Below, one piece after another: positions 1-7,668 of a DNA stretch of 64,000 nucleotides (position 1 is the first letter of the stretch; every line of letters begins with the position of its first letter). This DNA comes from Pseudaminobacter soli (ex Zhang et al. 2022) (GTDB lineage Bacteria; Pseudomonadota; Alphaproteobacteria; Rhizobiales; Rhizobiaceae). The notes under the pieces were generated by a model. It was not told the origin of the DNA. It saw only the letters and a program-made list of their open reading frames with translations, and did no database searches. Location of the stretch: positions 1-64,000 of the forward strand of contig NZ_JABVCF010000021.1 in the NCBI RefSeq assembly GCF_014595955.1, written 5' to 3'. The translations under genes and the position numbers were made by a program.

Positions 1-200
1 TTCCCACTATACATGACCGCATAGAGACGTTCGGTGTGACGGATGATCCGTCCGATAGCGTCCCGGAGCGCGTCAAGGTCGGACTCGGCCCGATTCTGCC
101 GTCGCCGGCGCTCGGCCTGCCGCTCGGCCGGTGTCATCGATGCCTCTGGATATTTCCGCGGACGGCCGCGCGGACGCTTGGCTGCTTTGGTTTCAGGCAT
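1..200 (-). CDS. AT-hook-like hypothetical protein, partial at window edge
   Basis: An open frame starts at an ATG at 200 and runs off the left edge of the window, giving the first 66 residues. It begins MPETKAAKRP and contains RGRPRKYP, which resembles an AT-hook minor-groove DNA-binding motif, followed by an Arg/Gln/Glu-rich helix (TPAERQAERRRR). Short proteins of this look are common on rhizobial plasmids and islands, but I do not recognise a named family. Function is unknown; binding to AT-rich DNA is an inference from the motif only. Confidence 0.45.
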   Translation of the reverse strand, partial: MPETKAAKRPRGRPRKYPEASMTPAERQAERRRRQNRAESDLDALRDAIGRIIRHTERLYAVMYSG

Positions 201-923
201 CGTTTCGCTCGAGTAAAGTTAGTCACTATATTCGTGGTGGTGGCAGACCAACTTTTGTCATGATCGTGGCACATGCACTTGCAGTTCGACACCGCCGCGG
301 CTGCCCCTAACGCGGGCGCGCTCGTCGATCACACCGGCCTGCTGCCTGAAGACGCGACCTCACGCTCGACTAAACATTGCCGGAGGGCAGCAATTAGCTA
401 AACCGGTACCCGAAGCAGACATTCCTGGGCAGGTTAGAGCGGAGACAGGGCGTGACAATCTCTTGGCGCCCAGGGCAATCGGCTTGGCTGTGCTCGATGT
501 GGCGTACCGAAAATGACGCGATAAGCGACGTTTCCGACATACAGATCCAAAATCGGAACATTGTGGCGCGTAGCAGAGCCTGATCCGGGTCCAATCTCCG
601 TAGGCGAAGAGCTGACCCGTAGCCGACTGCGGTGTGGGATGTCAGCTTTGCGCCCATGTCGGTCGTAGAGGTCAGTTGTGGCTTACCCGGAAGCAGATAT
701 CTCCAGAGATCACGCCGTAAGTCGCGGCTGCGCCAGAGAACGAATCCGCTCGCGCTAGAGGGTGCGGCGTCGGGACTGGCGCGCTAGGGCAGATGGGGCA
801 GGTGCCGTGCGCACCTAAGGCCGATCGTGTCCCGCAAGCTGACGTGGCCTGCGCTGCCCGTTTACCAAACGCCAGAGGCGGCCTTGGCTGCGTCATATCC
901 CAGCCAGGCCGCGCGTTATGACC
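201..923. other. Intergenic stretch with no supportable gene
   Basis: No open frame here has codon use, a start signal or motifs that I can defend. Two similar short stretches (about 408-425 and 688-705, both containing the string CCCGRAAGCAGA) suggest degenerate repeated non-coding sequence. Together with the truncated gene downstream, this looks like decayed or rearranged DNA. Confidence 0.4.
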
Positions 924-1271
924 TCAGGAATTGAGATGCGCCAAAACCTCGTGGGACCCGCGGTAGATCATCTCCAGCGCGACATAAAGGATGATGGCGA
1001 GGCCGACATAGGCGATCCAGCGGTAACGCTGCAGTGGGCGCGCGATATATGTGGCAGCCAGGCCCATCATCGCGATGGACAGGACCAGGCCAAATACCAT
1101 GACGGGCACATGATCACGTGCAGCACCCGCGACCGCGAGCACGTTGTCGAGCGACATCGATACGTCGGCGATGACGATTAGCCATGTCGCTTGGGCGAAG
1201 GTCTTGCGCGGGACACCGGCCGCGATCTCTCCATCAAGGTTGATGTCATGGCCTTCGAATGCTTCGGCCAT
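924..1271 (-). pseudogene. Truncated TerC/YjbE-family integral membrane protein
   Basis: The 115 residues match the C-terminal half of TerC-like (YjbE-type) membrane proteins, which are implicated in metal-ion (often Mn2+) efflux. Visible are the family-typical IADVSMSLDNV motif with its conserved acidic residues, then hydrophobic segments around MVFGLVLSIAMMG and WIAYVGLAIILYVALEMIY. Family members are about twice this length, with an earlier LGxDNA/V motif that is absent here and not recoverable upstream in any frame. An ATG at 1271 has a good GGGAGG ribosome site 4 bases upstream, so the remnant may still be translated. Most likely it is the leftover of a deletion or rearrangement. Confidence 0.55.
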
Positions 1272-1388
1272 TTCAACCTCCCGAGGTGGACAAACCCTTC
1301 GTCGCTTGGCCACCAGAAACCTCGCCAGCACACAGCACAACTGCCAAGGGACGATCGCAGCCCTGGCGTCCGATCAGTTGCATCAAAG

Positions 1389-1398
1389 GTATGCATAC
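1389..1398. promoter_or_regulatory. Palindrome, candidate GntR operator
   Basis: GTATGCATAC is a perfect 10-base palindrome about 105 bases before the GntR-family gene start. FadR-type GntR regulators commonly bind short palindromes with GTAT/ATAC-like arms, so autoregulation is plausible. This is inferred from position and symmetry only. Confidence 0.35.
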
Positions 1399-1433
1399 TG
1401 TTCTACCAGTTATAAACAAGTTCGCGCCGCCAT

Positions 1434-1461
1434 GGATACATAGGTCTTGATTCATGTATCC
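1434..1461. promoter_or_regulatory. Inverted repeat upstream of the GntR gene
   Basis: GGATACAT and ATGTATCC form a perfect 8-base inverted repeat separated by 12 bases, ending about 40 bases before the regulator start. It could be an operator for the regulator or a hairpin in its leader. It shares the ATAC/GTAT arm with the palindrome at 1389-1398. Confidence 0.35.
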
Positions 1462-1502
1462 GTTGTTGGCTAAGAGCTGCGTCCGAGCCTGAGGAGGTGG
1501 GA

Positions 1503-2222
1503 GTGAGCGAGTCCGCATCGGAGGTGGTCTATCGTGTGCTGTTCGATGATATCCGTCAGCAGAGATTGCTTCCGAAGGCGTTGCTGCAGGAGGAGGATCT
1601 TGCTGCGCGCTTCAATGTCAGCAGAACGCCTGTTCGCGAGGCCGTCCGCCGGCTGATTCAAGAGGGGCTGCTGGAGCGGCGTGGCTCATCGACCATCGTA
1701 CGTCAGCTGACCGTCGAAGAAGTCGCCAACATCTATCCGATGATTGCCGTCATGGAGGGGCTTGCCGCTCGTCTTGCCGCAGAGCGCATCACGAAAACCG
1801 AAGTCGACGTACTCGCCGTGATGCACGAGCGGATGAAGGGCGAGCAGACAGAGTCGCCCGCGGCGTTCATCGAGACCAATCAGATTTTTCATGATGCGAT
1901 CATCGAGGCCGCGCGCAATCCGCCGCTGGCGCGCGAAATCGAGCGCTTCCGGATGATCACGAACAGTTTCAGGCAGGTGGTGCTCGGCATGCCTCAGCGC
2001 CAGGACCAGTCAGTCGCTGAACATGCCGAAATCCTCGATGCGCTTCGTGCTGCCGACGGGTCGCGTGCGGAGGCGGCCATGCGCAAGCATGTGGCGACGG
2101 CGGAATCGCTTCTCATGCTCCTGCTGCGGACGAGCCGGCTGGTTGCACCAAGCGTCGTCCAAGATAGCGCGCCGGCGCGCGGGTCGGATGGCAAACGCTC
2201 GCCGCGCGGTCCGTCGCGCTGA
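1503..2222 (+). CDS. GntR-family (FadR/FCD) transcriptional regulator
   Basis: About 239 residues. The N-terminal winged helix-turn-helix carries the family signature EEDLAARFNVSRTPVREAVRRL, of which RTPVREA is the hallmark of the recognition helix. The C-terminal all-helical FCD ligand-binding domain contains the NQIFHDAIIEAARN stretch and the late His of AMRKHV, which usually help hold a metal or organic-acid ligand. A GTG at 1497 is also open, but the GTG at 1503 sits 6-7 bases after GAGGAGG and is preferred. It is the first gene of a same-strand run to 11734, so it most likely regulates that catabolic and transport operon, probably as a repressor released by the substrate. Confidence 0.88.
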   Translation: MSESASEVVYRVLFDDIRQQRLLPKALLQEEDLAARFNVSRTPVREAVRRLIQEGLLERRGSSTIVRQLTVEEVANIYPMIAVMEGLAARLAAERITKTEVDVLAVMHERMKGEQTESPAAFIETNQIFHDAIIEAARNPPLAREIERFRMITNSFRQVVLGMPQRQDQSVAEHAEILDALRAADGSRAEAAMRKHVATAESLLMLLLRTSRLVAPSVVQDSAPARGSDGKRSPRGPSR

Positions 2223-2255
2223 CCTGCTGATTGATGGATTTTTTGAGGTGACGAC

Positions 2256-3026
2256 GTGAAGAACGGTTTGGTCGAGATGTGGCGCCGCAAGGAAGTTGCC
2301 TGCGGCGTATGGTGTTATCTCAACAACGATCTCGCGATGGAGATGTCCGCCGCTCAGGGTTGCGACTATGTGCTGGTCGACCTGCAGCACGGCGTAGCCG
2401 ACATCGCGCAGGCCATCGGCATGGTGCGCGCCGCGCAATTCCATGGCGCGCATCCACTGGTCCGAGTGCCGCATTGCGACATCGAGATGATCGGCAAGGT
2501 GCTCGACGGCGGGGCGTCGGGCGTCGTCGTGCCGATGGTCGAGCATGCGAGTGTCGCGGCCCAGCTTGTGCAGGCGTGCCGCTATCCGCCGCATGGCGTC
2601 CGCTCCTACGGACCGGTGCGTGCCTCCATGCTGCGGGGGACGATGGATCCCGAGGTGCTCGGCGATGTCGCGGCGGTAGCCATGATCGAGACCGTGAAAG
2701 GCATCGAGAACGTCGAGGCGATCGCCAACACGCCCGGCCTGTCGGCGATCTACATCGGCTCGGTCGACCTTTCGATAAGCCTGGGCATCGGGCCGAAGAT
2801 GCCGTCTGATGACACACGCTTCATCGATGCCGTCGCCACGATCAAGAAGGCCTGCGATGCCGCCGGGATCGCTGTCGGGCTGCATTGCCCGAATGGAGAA
2901 GTAGCCGGCGCCTATGCCAAGGCGGGCTACCGCATGGTGACCGTCGCCACCGACATCGAACTCCTGAAGAGCGGCGCCAAGCGCGAAATCGACGCCGCCC
3001 GCGCGGCAGTCAAGGGAGCGGCATGA
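2256..3026 (+). CDS. HpcH/HpaI family aldolase (first copy)
   Basis: 256 residues, the usual length of HpcH/HpaI class II aldolases, which cleave 2-keto-3-deoxy or 4-hydroxy-2-oxo acids, typically releasing pyruvate and an aldehyde. The divalent-metal TIM-barrel motifs are present: DLQHG near residue 44, RVPH near 71, the metal-binding Glu in MIETVKGIENV near 146 and the Asp in GSVDLS near 172. Its stop overlaps the start of a second, divergent copy (ATGA), so the two are probably co-translated. In this operon it would carry out a C-C cleavage of the transported acid or a derivative; the substrate cannot be read from sequence. Related citrate lyase beta-type enzymes are a less likely alternative. 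Confidence 0.85.
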   Translation: MKNGLVEMWRRKEVACGVWCYLNNDLAMEMSAAQGCDYVLVDLQHGVADIAQAIGMVRAAQFHGAHPLVRVPHCDIEMIGKVLDGGASGVVVPMVEHASVAAQLVQACRYPPHGVRSYGPVRASMLRGTMDPEVLGDVAAVAMIETVKGIENVEAIANTPGLSAIYIGSVDLSISLGIGPKMPSDDTRFIDAVATIKKACDAAGIAVGLHCPNGEVAGAYAKAGYRMVTVATDIELLKSGAKREIDAARAAVKGAA

Positions 3027-3796
3027 TGGCGCAGCCATGGACGGGCGGCGCCGGCGTCGGCACCTGGATCCAGTCACCCAACCCGGAGGCCTGCGAAGCG
3101 GCGGCCGGTGCTGGTTACGATTTTTGCATCATCGACATGGAGCACGGGACGTTCGGCTGGGACACGACCGTGCATCTCGTTCGGGCGACGCAGGCCTTGG
3201 GGTCGGCGGCCATAGTCCGGGTTCTCGGCGGCGACCAGCGCACCTTGCAGAAGGCGCTTGATCTCGGGGTGGATGGGGTCCTTGTTCCGAAGGTTGAGAT
3301 AGCCCAGCAGGCCGCAGACATGGTTGCCGCGTGCCGCTTTCCCGGCAAGGGAATCCGTGGGGCGTGCGGAACCACGCGCACCAGCGTCCATGGCATCCAT
3401 GACTTCCAGTCGGTGATCAAGCGCGGAAACGCGCTGCACATCTGGGGCCTGATCGAAAGCGGTCCCGGTGTCCAGAACGTCGATGCCATCCTGGCCGCCG
3501 GACTGACCGGCGTCGTGCTCGGCCCCTTTGATCTGGCGTTCAGTCTCGGCTTCGAGGGCGACACGGGCCGCCCGGAGGTGTGGGATTCGCAGCAGAGAGT
3601 CCTGAAGGCCGCAAAGTCCGCCGGTTGCGACTGCGTCGTGTCGTTGGGAGGTACTGAACCAGCTGCGCTCGAAGCCGAGATGAAGACGTGGCGTGCGGCG
3701 GGTGCTGAGACGGTGACCGTGCCTTCGGACCGCGCGATGCTGACTGCTGCCTATTCCCGCGGATTGAAGACATGTCGCGCCGCATTCAGCGCCTAA
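3023..3796 (+). CDS. HpcH/HpaI family aldolase (second copy)
   Basis: 257 residues from the ATG at 3023, which overlaps the stop of the previous aldolase by four bases; longer upstream starts in this frame lie inside that gene. It keeps the fold's metal and catalytic motifs (DMEHGTFG, LIESGPGVQNVDAI, GPFDLAFSLG) but is clearly divergent from the first copy: the RVPH motif is replaced by RVLGGD. Two paralogues side by side may form a hetero-oligomer, act on two stereoisomers, or act on two successive intermediates. Function is assigned by family only; the substrate is unknown. Confidence 0.83.
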   Translation: MMAQPWTGGAGVGTWIQSPNPEACEAAAGAGYDFCIIDMEHGTFGWDTTVHLVRATQALGSAAIVRVLGGDQRTLQKALDLGVDGVLVPKVEIAQQAADMVAACRFPGKGIRGACGTTRTSVHGIHDFQSVIKRGNALHIWGLIESGPGVQNVDAILAAGLTGVVLGPFDLAFSLGFEGDTGRPEVWDSQQRVLKAAKSAGCDCVVSLGGTEPAALEAEMKTWRAAGAETVTVPSDRAMLTAAYSRGLKTCRAAFSA

Positions 3797-3826
3797 TGTC
3801 TGTGAATTGAATCGAGACCTGTGACC

Positions 3827-5098
3827 ATGACCAAGTTCCTGAAGAAGGCTGCGCCAAAATTCCGCCAAGCGTCGAATGGCGTCGAAGATACGGTGCGCAA
3901 GATGCTGGCCGATATCGCCGAGAATCGTGACGATGCCGTCCGCCGCTATGCCGCGACGCTCGACAAATGGGAGAGACCCGATTTTCGCGTCTCCAAGGAT
4001 GCGTTCCGCGAAGCCTCCTCGCGCCTGCCGGAATCCTTCAAGGAGGACTTCGATTTCGCTTATCGAATGGTGACCGAATTCGCCAAGCGCCAGCGCGACA
4101 GCATGAGCGAATTCGAAAGCGAGATCGAGCCCGGCATCGTGCTGGGTCAGAAGCTGATCCCGGTCACAAGCGCCGGCTGCTACATTCCGGGCGGGAAGTA
4201 TCCGCTGATCTCGGCCGCCATCATGAGCATCGCGACCGCTCGCGTGGCCGGCGTCGAAAATGTGATTGCCTGCGCGCCGCCGCGTGACAAGGACGGCATG
4301 TTCGCGCCGCAGATCTATGCCCTGCACAAGGCCGGCGCCGACGAGGTGTTCGTGCTCGGCGGTGTCCAGGCTCTGGGCGCGATGGCCTATGGCTGCCTAG
4401 GCATGCCGGCCGTCGACATCATCACCGGGCCGGGCAATGCCTTCGTGGCCGAGGCCAAGCGCCAGCTGTTCGGGCAGGTCGGCATCGATCTGCTCGCCGG
4501 GCCGACCGAGATCATGGTGATCGCCGACGAGACCGCCGATCCGGCGCTTGTCGCGACCGATCTGCTCGGTCAGGCCGAACACGGGCCGGACAGTCCGGCG
4601 TGGCTGATCACGACTTCGGAAGAGATTGGTGCCGCGGTCATCCGTGAAGTCGAGCGTCAGTTGGAGACTTTGCCGACGGCGGCAGTCGCGTCGCTGGCTT
4701 GGCGCGACCACGGCGAGGTCGCGGTCGTGGCTGATTTCGACGAGGCGATTGCCTTGTCGGACGTCTACGCGCCGGAACATCTCGAAGTCATGACCGCCGA
4801 CAATGCCTACTTCCTGAAGAAGCTGCGCAACTACGGAAGCCTGTTCGTCGGTGAGGAGAGCACGGTTGCGTATGGCGACAAGGGTGTCGGTACCAACCAT
4901 ACGCTGCCGACGGCAGGTGCTGCCCGATACACGGGTGGCCTTTGGGTCGGCAAGTTCATCAAGACCGTTACCTATCAGCGGCTGTCAGCCGAGGCCAGCG
5001 GTCGCATTGCGCCCATCATGGGCCGGCTCTGCCACATGGAAGGCATGCTGGCCCACGAGATCACTGCCGACGTCAGGCTGAAGCGCTACGCGGCCTGA
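3827..5098 (+). CDS. HisD-like zinc/NAD dehydrogenase, probably catabolic
   Basis: About 423 residues of the histidinol dehydrogenase family. Visible are the NAD-site region (CYIPGGKYPL, ITGPGN), zinc ligands in LGQAEHGPDS near residue 250, YAPEHLE near 325, and the C-terminal MEGMLAHE region that supplies the last His. The context is not histidine biosynthesis. Paralogues such as HpsN oxidise dihydroxypropanesulfonate to sulfolactate by two NAD-dependent steps from alcohol to acid, and the neighbouring TTT transporter and YeiH exporter suit such a role. An alternative GTG start lies at 3821; neither has a strong ribosome site. The family call is firm, the sulfonate substrate is inference. 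Confidence 0.82.
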   Translation: MTKFLKKAAPKFRQASNGVEDTVRKMLADIAENRDDAVRRYAATLDKWERPDFRVSKDAFREASSRLPESFKEDFDFAYRMVTEFAKRQRDSMSEFESEIEPGIVLGQKLIPVTSAGCYIPGGKYPLISAAIMSIATARVAGVENVIACAPPRDKDGMFAPQIYALHKAGADEVFVLGGVQALGAMAYGCLGMPAVDIITGPGNAFVAEAKRQLFGQVGIDLLAGPTEIMVIADETADPALVATDLLGQAEHGPDSPAWLITTSEEIGAAVIREVERQLETLPTAAVASLAWRDHGEVAVVADFDEAIALSDVYAPEHLEVMTADNAYFLKKLRNYGSLFVGEESTVAYGDKGVGTNHTLPTAGAARYTGGLWVGKFIKTVTYQRLSAEASGRIAPIMGRLCHMEGMLAHEITADVRLKRYAA

Positions 5099-5127
5099 CC
5101 AATCCATGCGCCACCGGGAGGAATGTC

Positions 5128-6282
5128 ATGTGTAAATTAAGATTCTGCGGCTGCGTCGGGGCGCCGGTGCCAGGCAAGTTTGAGTACTCTGCGTTTTCGG
5201 CCGAACTCGACCTGACGCCGACTCGCTCACTCGAGCAGGTCGTAGCCATGTCGCCGGAAGACATGGCACGGTCCTCGCGCATCGTCTCTGCCGCCTACAA
5301 CGAGCTGCTGCAGGTCGCCGCCAGCCTCGAAAACCAGCAGTACCGCGAACTGATGACCGAATGCATCGCCGGTCCGAAAGTCGCGTTCCTGGAGCTCTAT
5401 CCGACCGACCAGGACCGTCGCAGGATCTTCGACGAGATGGTCCGGCTTGGGTTCTTCAACAAGGACGATAGCCCCGACTACGTCTTCCCGGCCGGCAACA
5501 TGACGCCGCAGACCTACCTGACTGCGCCTTCGAGCCACAATGATTTCTACAATGCGCACCCGGGCGGCCTTGCGGTGACAGTCGCGTACAACATCCGCAT
5601 GGCCGAGGCCTACACGAACAACTACCGCCAGATGTTCGGAATCCCGATCAATCGCGACCTGCCGTCAGCAGCGCTGTGCGTGCACGAATATCCCAAGGTC
5701 TGGCTCTACCAGTGGCAGAATGATGGTTCGTGGCTCGAGGAGCCGCGCACCGTCTATGACGACACCTGGCACGCGCACTGCATCTACGTCACAGCGGAGC
5801 TGATGTACCGCCGTTACGATTCGCGCATCGTCATGGCGATGGCGGCGGCGCACCAGCTTTCGGCGCTCAATGCCGGCATGGATGGTCGCGACGTGGTCTG
5901 CGACTGGGTCGGCCTCGATCGGGTCTCTCACTTCATTCAGGCGGCGGCGGTTCTCGCGCAGGTCGATCCTGTCGACTACGGGCTGCTCGAACGCAAGGGC
6001 GGCAGGCTCGTGCTCGCTCCGCAGCCGGCCGAGCAATGGGTCACCCATCTGGCCGACATGAACTGGCCTTACACGATGGGTGCGGCGCACCTCTACACGG
6101 CGCCACTGCTACGTGAACATGCCGAGAGCCAGCTCGGCGTGGCTGGCAAGGGGCGGGAGTACAACCAGCTCAAGAATTACGTCTGGTCGCAGATCGGCCA
6201 GATCCCGCTCTACGAAATCTTGGTGCGGGAAGGCCGTGAGGCCGCCAACAAGACGATTGGCCGCCTGGTTTCCAGAAATTGA
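5128..6282 (+). CDS. Unrecognised HD-domain-like protein in a catabolic operon
   Basis: 384 residues starting at an ATG preceded by GGGAGGA (5116-5122). I do not recognise a named family. The central region has spaced histidines resembling a divergent HD metal-dependent hydrolase: H137, HPGGL at 144-148, HE at 186-187 where HD is usual, WHAH at 214-217 and H242 in AMAAAH. The N-terminus has CKLRFCGC, three cysteines within eight residues, which might bind a metal. No signal peptide or membrane segment is evident. It lies between the HisD-like dehydrogenase and the malic enzyme on the same strand, so a step in the same pathway is likely. The reaction is unknown. Confidence 0.6.
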   Translation: MCKLRFCGCVGAPVPGKFEYSAFSAELDLTPTRSLEQVVAMSPEDMARSSRIVSAAYNELLQVAASLENQQYRELMTECIAGPKVAFLELYPTDQDRRRIFDEMVRLGFFNKDDSPDYVFPAGNMTPQTYLTAPSSHNDFYNAHPGGLAVTVAYNIRMAEAYTNNYRQMFGIPINRDLPSAALCVHEYPKVWLYQWQNDGSWLEEPRTVYDDTWHAHCIYVTAELMYRRYDSRIVMAMAAAHQLSALNAGMDGRDVVCDWVGLDRVSHFIQAAAVLAQVDPVDYGLLERKGGRLVLAPQPAEQWVTHLADMNWPYTMGAAHLYTAPLLREHAESQLGVAGKGREYNQLKNYVWSQIGQIPLYEILVREGREAANKTIGRLVSRN

Positions 6283-6295
6283 ATTTGTAGCAGCC

Positions 6296-6322
6296 GCATG
6301 GCCGGCTAGTAGCCGGCCATGC
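6296..6322. other. Perfect intercistronic hairpin
   Basis: A 12-base arm (GCATGGCCGGCT) and its exact complement are separated by AGT in the gap between the HD-like gene and the malic enzyme gene. There is no U-run, so a simple intrinsic terminator is unlikely. It may stabilise the upstream mRNA end or set the expression ratio within the operon. Confidence 0.45.
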
Positions 6323-6337
6323 CCGTAGGGAAATTGC

Positions 6338-7642
6338 ATGAATCGTCCATTTTCCATCCGGCCCGAAGCGGCGCTGGCGGCAAATCGCTCGCCCTACTTC
6401 GGACATGGCAAGATCGAGATGCTGCCCAAGGTTCTGGTCGGAGACCTGGACGACGTGGCAACGCTTTACACGCCGGGTGTCGCCTACTCGGTGCGCGAGA
6501 TCATGGATCATCCGGAAGCGCTGCATGAGCTTACATCCAAGGACAACACCGTCGGCGTAGTCACCGATGGCACGGCGGTGCTCGGATGGGGCAGGACGGG
6601 TCCGCATGCCGCCGTCCCGGTCATGGAAGGCAAAGCAGCGATGTTCAAGCTGCTTACAGGCATCGACGCAATACCGTTGTGTCTGAACGTCGCCGACGGC
6701 GATGATCTTGTCCACACCATCAAGGCGCTCGAGCCGGGGTTCGGCGGCTTCAATCTGGAAGACGTGTCGGCACCGACCTGCTTTTCGGTGATGCAACGCC
6801 TTGATGCCGAACTGTCGGTGCCTTGCATCCACGACGATCAGTACGGCACTGCCACCGTCGCAATGGCGGCACTCATCAACGCGTGGAAGGTGCTGGGCCG
6901 CTCCGCGGCCCAACAGCGAGTAGTCATAAATGGCGCTGGCGCCGCCGGCAGTGCCGTTTTCGATCTGCTGCTCGGCCTGGGTGTCCGTGACATCATCGTT
7001 CATGAGCGGGACGGCATACTTTGCGAGGGGCGCTCCTGCGCTACGGAACATCACCGGCGCATCGCGGCAGCATCGAACCATGGTCGCATCACAGGCGGGC
7101 TGACTGAGGCGATCCGGGGTGCGACGGCATTCATCGGAGTATCCGTCGCTGCGCAGTTGACTGCCGACATGGTCAGGACGATGGCCCCGGCTCCGGTCAT
7201 CCTGGCGCTGGCCAATCCTATTCCGGAAATAATGCCGGAGGAGGCGATCGCCGGCGGCGCCGCGATCATTGGCACCGGTCGCTTCGACTATGTCAACCAG
7301 TGCAACAATGTGCTCGCCTTCCCGGCACTGATGCGGGGCGCTCTGGACACTCGCGCCAAGCGACTGACCCGCGACGTCTATCTGGCCGCTGCCGCTGCGA
7401 TCGCCGGCGACGTGCCCGACCATGAGCTTTCCGAGCAGAACATCCTGCCCACACCCCTTTCCGAGACGCTCTATCCACGCGTCTCGGAAGTTACCGCACG
7501 CGCCATCGTCGATGCCGGGCTTGCCCGAAGAGACCCAGGCGTCGGCGTCGTCGAAGCCGAAACTCGTCGCCTTCGCAGTCTGGTCGCCAAGCGCCAGCAC
7601 GTCTTGTCGGAACTCGGCGCACTTAGACCATCCCAGCAATAG
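6338..7642 (+). CDS. NAD(P)-dependent malic enzyme-type oxidoreductase
   Basis: 434 residues, the length of the short bacterial malic enzymes that decarboxylate malate to pyruvate. Motifs in order: LYTPGVAYSV with the catalytic Tyr, EGKAAMFK with the catalytic Lys, the metal site in HDDQYGTATVA (HDDQHGTA is usual, so His to Tyr here), a Rossmann motif NGAGAAGSA, and ANPIPE with a conserved Asn. There is no C-terminal phosphotransacetylase domain, unlike housekeeping rhizobial DME/TME. The operon context suggests that it handles a malate-like intermediate of the imported acid and returns pyruvate to central metabolism. A ribosome site (TAGGGAA) lies just upstream of the ATG. Confidence 0.87.
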   Translation: MNRPFSIRPEAALAANRSPYFGHGKIEMLPKVLVGDLDDVATLYTPGVAYSVREIMDHPEALHELTSKDNTVGVVTDGTAVLGWGRTGPHAAVPVMEGKAAMFKLLTGIDAIPLCLNVADGDDLVHTIKALEPGFGGFNLEDVSAPTCFSVMQRLDAELSVPCIHDDQYGTATVAMAALINAWKVLGRSAAQQRVVINGAGAAGSAVFDLLLGLGVRDIIVHERDGILCEGRSCATEHHRRIAAASNHGRITGGLTEAIRGATAFIGVSVAAQLTADMVRTMAPAPVILALANPIPEIMPEEAIAGGAAIIGTGRFDYVNQCNNVLAFPALMRGALDTRAKRLTRDVYLAAAAAIAGDVPDHELSEQNILPTPLSETLYPRVSEVTARAIVDAGLARRDPGVGVVEAETRRLRSLVAKRQHVLSELGALRPSQQ

Positions 7643-7668
7643 ACACTGAACAGCACTCTGGAGGAATC

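Noticed and set aside
3827-5098. Housekeeping hisD
   Set aside because: No other his genes are nearby and the neighbours are catabolic and transport genes; the sequence diverges around the histidinol-contact segments, so a paralogue is more likely.
6170-7639. A 489-codon frame antisense to the malic enzyme gene
   Set aside because: No recognisable features; the malic enzyme on the plus strand has all its motifs.
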